Assembly (NCBI GenBank): GCA_964412845.1
Contig: CAYPQM010000035.1
Coordinates: 1-45,171, forward strand
Origin: JAWWPY01 sp964412845
GTDB lineage: Bacteria; Actinomycetota; Actinomycetes; Streptosporangiales; Streptosporangiaceae
Direction of reading: 5' to 3'
DNA length: 45,171 nucleotides
Part shown: piece by piece, positions 39,957-45,171 of the stretch
Layout of the letters: every line of letters begins with the position of its first letter
Numbering within the stretch: position 1 is the stretch's first letter
Notes under the pieces: model-generated
What the model saw: only the letters and a program-made list of their open reading frames with translations
What the model was told of the DNA's origin: nothing
Database searches by the model: none
Position numbers and translations under genes: made by a program

Positions 39957-41087
39957 ATGTCCAAGACCGCGCCCGCCGCCTCCCCCGCTCGCGCCACGCC
40001 GCCGGATCCCCGTGCACCGGGCCCGCTCCGGATGCTCAGCGGCGACCGGCCGACCGGGCGACTGCACCTGGGCCACTATGCCGGCAGCCTGGCCAACCGG
40101 GTCCGGCTGCACCGGTCGTACCAGAGCTTCTTCATCATCGCCGACCTGCACATGCTGACCACCAAGAACACCCGGGCGGACATCGCCGCGACCGCCGGAC
40201 TCGCCCGCGACATGGTGCTTGACTCGCTGGCCGCCGGGCTGGACCCGCAGCATTCGGTGTTCTACCTGCAGTCCGCTATCCCGGAGGTGGCCGAGGTCAG
40301 CCTGCTGCTGCAGAGCCTGATCACGGTTCCCCGGCTGGAACGGGTGCCGAGCCTGAAGGAGATGGCCCGGGACGCCGGCGCCGATGAGATGGCCTACGCG
40401 CTGCTCGGCTACCCGGTGCTGCAGGCCGCCGACATCCTGGGCATCGGCGCTGACGTGGTGCCGGTCGGGCGGGACAACGCGCCGCACGTCGAGATCGCGC
40501 GGGAAGTCGCCCGCCGTTTCAATCACCTGTACGGCCCGACGCTGACCGTCCCGGAGCTTATCCCGGGCGGCACGCCGTCGCTGGTCGGCACGGACGGTCA
40601 GGGGAAGATGAGCAAGAGCGCCGGCAACGTCATTTACCTGTCCGACCCGCCGGAGCAGGTCCGGCGGAAAGTGGCCCGGATGTACGCCGACCCGGGCCGG
40701 GTCCGCGCCGACGTCCCGGGCACGGTGCAGGGGAATCCGGTCTTCGTCTACCACGACGAGTTCAACGATGACCGGGCCGAGGTCGCCGGGCTCAAGCAGC
40801 GCTACCGGGCGGGCGCTGTCGGCGACGCCGAGGTCAAGGAGCGGCTGGCCGCAGCGATCAACCGGTTCCTGGACCCGATGCGGGAACGCCGGGCCCGGTT
40901 CGAGGCCAGCAGCGGCCTGGCCGAGGAACTCATCGTGACCGGCACCGAGCAAGCCCGGCGCCAGGTGCAGCAGACCGTCGCCGGCATGCGCCGGGCCATG
41001 GGGTTCACCGCTGTGTTCAGCCAGCTACGGGGCTCCCGGCCCAGCGCACCGGGCGCCCCGGCAACCGGTGGGGCCGATGGGATTTGA
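39957..41087 (+). CDS. trpS: Tryptophanyl-tRNA synthetase
   Basis: Charges tRNA-Trp. SGDRPTGRLHLGHYAGSL has the HIGH-type motif (HLGH); TDGQGKMSKSAGN has KMSKS. GADVVPVGRDNAPHVEIAREVARRFN is the usual TrpRS dimer/active-site segment. 376 aa, longer than many bacterial TrpRS (about 330), because of a ~25-residue Pro/Ala N-terminal extension and a Pro/Gly-rich C-terminus. ATG 39957 has GGAGGAG 6 bases upstream; the frame is open earlier, but that would run through the attenuator. Controlled by the Trp attenuator just upstream. Its last 19 bases lie antisense to a tRNA gene, and the stop codon is inside the tRNA T loop. Confidence 0.97.
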   Translation: MSKTAPAASPARATPPDPRAPGPLRMLSGDRPTGRLHLGHYAGSLANRVRLHRSYQSFFIIADLHMLTTKNTRADIAATAGLARDMVLDSLAAGLDPQHSVFYLQSAIPEVAEVSLLLQSLITVPRLERVPSLKEMARDAGADEMAYALLGYPVLQAADILGIGADVVPVGRDNAPHVEIAREVARRFNHLYGPTLTVPELIPGGTPSLVGTDGQGKMSKSAGNVIYLSDPPEQVRRKVARMYADPGRVRADVPGTVQGNPVFVYHDEFNDDRAEVAGLKQRYRAGAVGDAEVKERLAAAINRFLDPMRERRARFEASSGLAEELIVTGTEQARRQVQQTVAGMRRAMGFTAVFSQLRGSRPSAPGAPATGGADGI

Positions 41088-41141
41088 ACCCATACTGGCA
41101 GGATCCTAAGTCCTGTGCCTCTGCCGTTGGGCTACGGCCCC
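41069..41141 (-). tRNA. tRNA with anticodon UAG (Leu) but class I fold
   Basis: Complete cloverleaf on the minus strand: acceptor GGGGCCG/CGGCCCC (7 bp), 3-bp D stem GCC/GGC with loop CAACGGCAGA, anticodon stem CAGGA/TCCTG with loop CTTAGGA, 5-nt variable loop CCAGT, T stem ATGGG/CCCAT with loop TTCAAAT, discriminator A. Length 73, CCA not encoded. Loop positions 34-36 read TAG, which decodes CUA (Leu), yet bacterial tRNA-Leu has a long variable arm and this does not. The gene overlaps the 3' end of trpS antisense by 19 bp. Which synthetase charges it is unclear. Confidence 0.9.
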
Positions 41142-41213
41142 GGATGCCCGCTGCGACTGTCCGGCCCGGCCCGTGCCGCCGGTGGCCGACGGCAGCGAGC
41201 AGGGAGTTCCCGT

Positions 41214-41684
41214 TCAGGCAGCGAGGTCTTTGAGCAGGCGCTCGACGTGGCCGGTGGCTTTGACGTTGTAGTACGCGCGGGCCACCTTCCCCTCGGGATC
41301 GATCACGAAGGTCGACCGGATGACGCCTACGGTCTTCTTGCCGTACATGGTTTTCTCGCCGTACGCCCGGTACGCCTTGTGCACGTCGTAGCCCGGGTCG
41401 GACAGGAGGGGAAAGTTCAGGCCCTCCTGGTCGCGGAACTTGGCCAGTTTGGCCGGCGCATCGTGGGAAATGCCCAGGACGGTGAGCCCGGAGCGGCTGA
41501 GCGCGCCGAGGTTGTCGCGGAAATCGCAGGCCTCCTTGGTGCAGCCCGGGGTCATCGCGGCCGGGTAGAAGTAGACGATCACCTGCTGCCCGCGCAGCGC
41601 GGACAGGCGCACCTTCCCGCCGTCGGCGTCGGTCAGCGTGAACTCCGGCGCCTCATCCCCGGGTGCCAGCCTCTGCTCGGTCAC
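41214..41684 (-). CDS. bcp: Peroxiredoxin, Bcp/PrxQ type
   Basis: Thiol peroxidase reducing peroxides with thioredoxin. APEFTLTDADGGKVRLSALRGQQVIVYFYP, then AAMTPGCTKEACDFRDN with peroxidatic Cys48 and resolving Cys53 five residues later (atypical 2-Cys PrxQ), and GVIRSTFVIDPEGKVARAYYNVKATGHVE. 156 aa, normal. GTG 41684 with GGAGGGAG upstream. It lies 72 bp after the tRNA gene on the same strand. The neighbouring lipoprotein gene is divergent. Confidence 0.97.
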   Translation of the reverse strand: MTEQRLAPGDEAPEFTLTDADGGKVRLSALRGQQVIVYFYPAAMTPGCTKEACDFRDNLGALSRSGLTVLGISHDAPAKLAKFRDQEGLNFPLLSDPGYDVHKAYRAYGEKTMYGKKTVGVIRSTFVIDPEGKVARAYYNVKATGHVERLLKDLAA

Positions 41685-41790
41685 GCGCGTGCTCCCTCCA
41701 CTGCGGAAGCACCTACGCTACCTGTCACGCCGCCCAGGTGCGTCCGGTCACAGATCTCGCACAACGGCATGTGGGGCCGCGCGCACGGGT

Positions 41791-41830
41791 TATAGTCCAG
41801 CCCAAAGGGACATATCTATGCCTCTTTGGG
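41791..41830 (+). promoter_or_regulatory. Promoter -10 and 30-bp dyad before the lipoprotein gene
   Basis: TATAGT at 41791-41796 resembles a -10 element. Directly after it, 41801-41830 is a dyad with 14 paired positions, one G.U and one mismatch (outer arms CCCAAAG and CTTTGGG). It covers the expected transcription start. Operator or 5' hairpin. No -35 is evident. Confidence 0.5.
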
Positions 41831-41867
41831 TGACATCGAGCTGTCTGTCAGGTAAACGGGAGATTTC

Positions 41868-42701
41868 ATGGCGTTCCGGCCGGTCGCCTTTGCGGCGGTG
41901 TGCGCCGCCGTCATCACGGCGGCGGGCTGCGGGTCCAGTGCCCCGGGTTCGCATGCCGAGACGGCAGACGCGGCCGGATCGCAGTCGGCGCAGCCTGCCG
42001 CCCATGCCATCTCGCTCGCCGCCAGCGCAGCCCAGCACATCACCTCGTTCGCCGCCACGATCAAGGTCCGGTCCTATGGCAGCCTGGCCACGTCGCTGTC
42101 CGGGACGCTGCGGATGCAGACGAAACCCATGCTGGCCGACCAGAACTTCCACGTCACCGCCGATGGCCAGAGCCTTCCCGGGGGCGTGGAAACGCTCCTG
42201 ACCAGCGATGCCGCCTACCTGAAGATCGACACCCTGGCCCGGATCATCGGCAAGCCCTGGGTCAAGGTCTCGATCTCCGGGCTGCAGCACGCGGCCGGGA
42301 TCAACCTGATCCCGCTGGTCCAGCAGGTGCAGGGCGGCAACCCGCTGGCTCAGGCCCAGATGTTCGCCGCCGCCCGCGGCGTGCGCGAGGTCGGAACCCA
42401 GGCCGTCAACGGCATCGAGACCACCGAGTACACCGGGAGCTACCGGGTCGCGGACGGCCTCGCCAGGCTGGACCCGAGCCTGGCCTCCCTGGTCGGGCCG
42501 GCCCTGAAGGCCACCGGAATCTCGGTGACCCAGTTCACCGTGTGGATTGACAGCAACCACCAGGCCCGCAAGATGACCCTCGTCGAGTCCGGCAAGTCCA
42601 TCCGGGTGACGAGCACGATGCTGGTTACCTCGATCAACCAGCCGGTGGGGATCACGGTGCCCTCGGCCAGCCAGATTGCCGACGCGCCGGAGATCCCCTG
42701 A
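41868..42701 (+). CDS. LppX/LprG-like lipoprotein
   Basis: Signal peptide with lipobox (FAAVCAAVITAAGCGSS). The mature part (AISLAASAAQHITSFAATIKVRSYGSLATSLSGTLRMQTKPMLADQNFHV..YLKIDTLARIIGKPWVKVSI..ITVPSASQIADAP) has the alternating beta-strand pattern and GLxxTVWIDxxxxxxKM-like element (FTVWIDSNHQARKMTLVESG) of the LolA-like LppX/LprA/LprF/LprG family that carries lipids in the actinobacterial envelope. Lipid transport is inferred. 277 aa. ATG 41868 with GGGAGA upstream. Converges with rdgB (34 bp). Confidence 0.87.
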   Translation: MAFRPVAFAAVCAAVITAAGCGSSAPGSHAETADAAGSQSAQPAAHAISLAASAAQHITSFAATIKVRSYGSLATSLSGTLRMQTKPMLADQNFHVTADGQSLPGGVETLLTSDAAYLKIDTLARIIGKPWVKVSISGLQHAAGINLIPLVQQVQGGNPLAQAQMFAAARGVREVGTQAVNGIETTEYTGSYRVADGLARLDPSLASLVGPALKATGISVTQFTVWIDSNHQARKMTLVESGKSIRVTSTMLVTSINQPVGITVPSASQIADAPEIP

Positions 42702-42735
42702 GGCGGAGCAGCCAGCGCTCCCCGGAGGCGGGCAG

Positions 42736-43353
42736 TCACCCTCCGAGGAGGGTGGCGATGACGGGGGCCAGCGCGCGCAGGGCCCGGCCCCGGTGGCTGA
42801 TCTTGTCCTTGTCCGCCGAGCTCATTTCCGCGGTGGTCAGCGCCGAGGAGTCCGGCACGAAGATCGGGTCGTAGCCGAACCCGTTCGTGCCGCGCGGCGC
42901 GTCGATCACCGACCCGTCCAGGACGCCCTCCGTCACGTGCTCAGCTCCCGACGGGAGCACCAGCGCCGCGGCGCAGGCGAAGTGCGCGCCGCGCCGCCCG
43001 GCCGGCACATCCGCCAACTGGCTGAGCACCAGCCGCAAGTTGGCCTCGTCATCGCCGTGTCCCCCGGCCCAGCGGGCGGACAGCACGCCGGGCATCCCGT
43101 TCAGCGCATCGACGCAGATCCCCGAGTCGTCGGCCACCGCGGGCAGGCCCGTGAAGGCGGCCACCGCGCGCGCCTTGAGCAGCGCGTTCTCAGCGAAGGT
43201 CCGCCCCGTCTCGGCGACCTCGGGCAACTGCGGGAAGCCGTCCAGGGTGACAAGATCCACCGGCACGTGACCGTCAGCGAGGATCCTGGTCAACTCGGCG
43301 AGCTTGGCCGGGTTCCTGGTGGCCAGGACGAGCTTGGCGGCCGCGCCGGTCAT
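42736..43353 (-). CDS. rdgB: Non-canonical purine NTP pyrophosphatase (RdgB/HAM1)
   Basis: Removes ITP, XTP and dITP from the nucleotide pool. KLVLATRNPAKLAELTRIL, TFAENALLKARAVAAFTGLPAVADDSGICVDALNGMPGVLSARW, and FGYDPIFVPDSS..EMSSADKDKISHRGRAL are the complete HAM1 signature with metal-binding Glu and Asp. 205 aa. ATG 43353 overlaps the rph stop as ATGA, the usual rph-rdgB coupling of actinobacteria. Confidence 0.97.
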   Translation of the reverse strand: MTGAAAKLVLATRNPAKLAELTRILADGHVPVDLVTLDGFPQLPEVAETGRTFAENALLKARAVAAFTGLPAVADDSGICVDALNGMPGVLSARWAGGHGDDEANLRLVLSQLADVPAGRRGAHFACAAALVLPSGAEHVTEGVLDGSVIDAPRGTNGFGYDPIFVPDSSALTTAEMSSADKDKISHRGRALRALAPVIATLLGG

Positions 43354-44069
43354 CGCGCGAGAGCCTCCTGCTGGAACCTGGTCAGCTCCGCGCAGCCCGC
43401 CACACCGAGATCGAGCAGCTCGTTGAGCAGGTCGCGGCCGAACGGCTCACGCTCGGCGGTGCCCTGGATCTCCACGAAGCTGCCGTCCCCGGTGCACACC
43501 ACGTTCATGTCGGTCTGCGCCGCGACGTCCTCTTCGTAGCAGAGGTCCAGCCGTGGCTGGGAATCCACGATCCCGACGCTGACCGCGGCTATCGACCCGA
43601 CGAGCGGGTTTCCCCGGCACCGCTTGCGGCCCTGCAGCCAGCCGATCGCGTCGGCGAGCGCCACGAAGCCGCCGGTGATCGCGGCGGTCCGGGTGCCCCC
43701 GTCCGCCTGCAGCACGTCACAGTCGATGATGATGGTGTTCTCGCCGAGCGCCTTGGTGTCCACACAGGCCCGCAGGGACCGGCCGACCAGCCGGGAGATC
43801 TCCTGCGTCCGGCCGCCGGGACGGCCCTTGATGGACTCGCGGTCACCGCGCGTGTTGGTGGCCCGCGGCAGCATCGCGTACTCCGCGGTCACCCAGCCGA
43901 GGCCGCTGCCGCGCCGCCAGCGGGGCACGTCCTCGGTCGCGCTGGCCGCGCAGAGCACCCGGGTGGCGCCGAACTCCACGAGCACCGATCCCTCCGCGTG
44001 CTCCAGCCAGTGCCGGGTCATCCGTATCTCGCGCAGCTGATCAGGGCCGCGCCCATCGGGTCGGGACAT
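43350..44069 (-). CDS. rph: Ribonuclease PH
   Basis: Phosphorolytic 3'-5' exonuclease that trims tRNA 3' ends. RPDGRGPDQLREIRMTRHW, GSVLVEFGATRVLCAASATEDVPRW, GWVTAEYAMLPRATNTR, IIIDCDVLQADGGTRTAAITGGFVAL and LDLCYEEDVAAQTDMNVV are intact, including the phosphate-site Arg and the catalytic Asp pair. 239 aa. ATG 44069 chosen as the N-terminus matches the family; the frame opens 10 codons upstream. First gene of the rph-rdgB pair. Confidence 0.97.
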   Translation of the reverse strand: MSRPDGRGPDQLREIRMTRHWLEHAEGSVLVEFGATRVLCAASATEDVPRWRRGSGLGWVTAEYAMLPRATNTRGDRESIKGRPGGRTQEISRLVGRSLRACVDTKALGENTIIIDCDVLQADGGTRTAAITGGFVALADAIGWLQGRKRCRGNPLVGSIAAVSVGIVDSQPRLDLCYEEDVAAQTDMNVVCTGDGSFVEIQGTAEREPFGRDLLNELLDLGVAGCAELTRFQQEALAR

Positions 44070-44118
44070 GCCGGACAGCCTAACGTGAGCTGGCCGCACA
44101 CCGGTTGACAGCGGGCCC

Positions 44119-44181
44119 GGTCCGGTGAGCCGCGGACCTGGTCCGGTGAGCCGCGGGCCGGGTCTGGTCAGCCGCGGGCCC
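44119..44181. repeat. 21-bp tandem repeat, three copies
   Basis: GGTCCGGTGAGCCGCGGACCT and two variants follow at 21-bp period (44119, 44140, 44161), with a part-copy after. It lies downstream of and into the last codons of the epimerase gene. No clear function. Confidence 0.7.
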
Positions 44182-45106
44182 GGTCCGGCGCGCCCGACTC
44201 GATCCAGCGGTACACGGCGGTCACCCCGTCAATCAGCGCGGTGCCCGCCTGCCAGCCCAGATCGCGCACCGCCCGGTCCACCGCCAGCGAACTGCGCAGC
44301 AGGTCCCCGGCCCGGGCCGGGGCCAACCGGGGCGTCACCGGGCGGCCCGCGACGCCGGCGATCACCGAGACCAGGTCAAGCACGCTGACTTCGGTCCCCG
44401 TCCCGGCGTTCCAGGTGCCGGGCCGGCCGCTGTCGGCCGCCGCGAGGAAGGCGCCGACCGCGTCGGCGACGTAGACAAGGTCACGGGTCTGTGCGCCATC
44501 ACCGTAGATCGTCGGGTCTTCGCCCGCCAGCACCCGGCCGCAGAAGATCGGGATGACGCCTGCCTCACCGCCAGGATCCTGGCGCGGCCCGTACACGTTG
44601 GCGAGCCGCAGGACGGAGTGACGCGCGGCGTGCAGCCGGTTGTAGAGGCCGATGTACTGCTCAGCGCAGTACTTGGCGATCCCGTACGGCGACTCAGGCA
44701 GCGGCAGCACCTCCTCACGGGACGGGATCGGGGCGTCCCGGCCGTACAGCGCTCCCCCGGAGGAGGCGAATAGCACCCGCGCATCGGCGATCCGGGCCGC
44801 CTCCAGGACGTTGACCGTCCCGACGACGTTGACCTGCGCGTCCTGCGCGGGCGCGGCCACCGAGGAGCGGACATCGATCTGGGCGGCCAGGTGGCAGATC
44901 AGCTCCGGCCGGAACTGGCTGACGATCGCGGTGAGCGGGGCCGCGTCGGTGATGCTCAGCTTGTGCAGCGTGACGTGCTCGTCGAGGCGTCCCGCCCGGC
45001 CCGCGGACAGGTCATCGATCACGCTCACCTCGTCGCCCCTGGCCACAAACGCGTCGGTGAGATGTGAGCCGATAAAACCGGCGCCGCCGGTCACGAGTAC
45101 CCGCAT
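44168..45106 (-). CDS. NAD-dependent nucleotide-sugar epimerase/dehydratase (extended SDR, GalE-like)
   Basis: Rossmann motif VTGGAGFIGSHLTDA (GxxGxxG) at the N-terminus, D in VSVIDDLSAGR, CHLAAQIDVRSSVA, FASSGGALYG with the catalytic Ser region and SPYGIAKYCAEQYI with YxxxK. LRLANVYGPRQDP and GAQTRDLVYVADAV are the substrate-binding blocks of UDP-glucose 4-epimerase-like enzymes. 312 aa, typical of the short GalE-like group. ATG 45106. The exact sugar cannot be told. The 3' end contains part of a 21-bp tandem repeat, and its promoter should lie near the window edge. Confidence 0.94.
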   Translation of the reverse strand: MRVLVTGGAGFIGSHLTDAFVARGDEVSVIDDLSAGRAGRLDEHVTLHKLSITDAAPLTAIVSQFRPELICHLAAQIDVRSSVAAPAQDAQVNVVGTVNVLEAARIADARVLFASSGGALYGRDAPIPSREEVLPLPESPYGIAKYCAEQYIGLYNRLHAARHSVLRLANVYGPRQDPGGEAGVIPIFCGRVLAGEDPTIYGDGAQTRDLVYVADAVGAFLAAADSGRPGTWNAGTGTEVSVLDLVSVIAGVAGRPVTPRLAPARAGDLLRSSLAVDRAVRDLGWQAGTALIDGVTAVYRWIESGAPDRARG

Positions 45107-45171
45107 TTAAAGAATCCTAGATCAGTGACTCCCCTAGGCCATGTTCATGATCACGGCATTTTTTCCGGCGC

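Noticed and set aside
44119..44181. Regulatory iterons at the 21-bp repeat
   Set aside because: Repeat is GC-only, sits at a gene 3' end and looks like slippage.

Overview
The window is GC-rich DNA from an actinomycete. Support comes from a LysM gene divergent from lexA, the nrdR-nrdJ pair (B12-dependent ribonucleotide reductase), MDMPI/TIGR03083 and DUF3618 proteins, abundant GTG starts and hairpin terminators that mostly lack U-runs. Genus cannot be resolved from sequence alone; a Streptosporangiales-like or related soil actinomycete fits.

Layout. 1-2153 is a truncated PAS-PAS-GAF-PP2C (RsbU/SpoIIE-type) phosphatase gene. 2.5-8.7 kb holds a large unrecognised protein, a membrane-anchored double CbxX/CfxQ AAA ATPase and an amidase-signature enzyme. 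8.7-17.3 kb is a genome-maintenance block: a LexA-like repressor, a class II Fic protein, the intein-split nrdJ with nrdR, and the SOS pair of LysM protein and lexA, divergent across an array of LexA boxes. 17.5-20.2 kb is leuS with a leucine leader peptide. 20.3-26.7 kb is accessory: mgsA, two small Gly/His-rich proteins, a KS-AT polyketide synthase relative whose catalytic residues are all substituted, a TIGR03083 protein and a P450. 26.8-32.9 kb holds a pterin dehydratase, a secreted lysozyme-like lectin, a gcvT-gcvH-D-threonine-aldolase-like operon, DUF3618, GNAT and lipoprotein genes. 33.1-38.0 kb holds a secreted alkaline-phosphatase-superfamily protein, a HAD protein and a PadR/HAAS pair. 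38.0-38.7 kb is a structured non-coding region. 38.7-45.1 kb holds a threonine aldolase, trpS with a tryptophan attenuator, an odd tRNA, bcp, a lipoprotein, rdgB-rph and a nucleotide-sugar epimerase.

Most interesting points. (i) Positions 38137-38515 on the minus strand read like an undescribed RNA gene or riboswitch: promoter, two ~94-nt tandem units with conserved hairpins, a strong hairpin and a U7 terminator. Differences between the units keep pairing only on the minus strand, as G.U wobbles. (ii) Directly beside it lie seven same-orientation DnaA-box-like 9-mers in 116 bp. (iii) Four 16-bp LexA boxes abut without a spacer between the LysM gene and lexA, with a fifth near-perfect box downstream, and the window has a second, intact LexA paralogue. 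(iv) A class I tRNA with the leucine anticodon UAG lies antisense to the 3' end of trpS. (v) trpS and leuS both carry leader peptides rich in their cognate amino acid. I ran no searches; all family calls rest on motifs read from the sequence.
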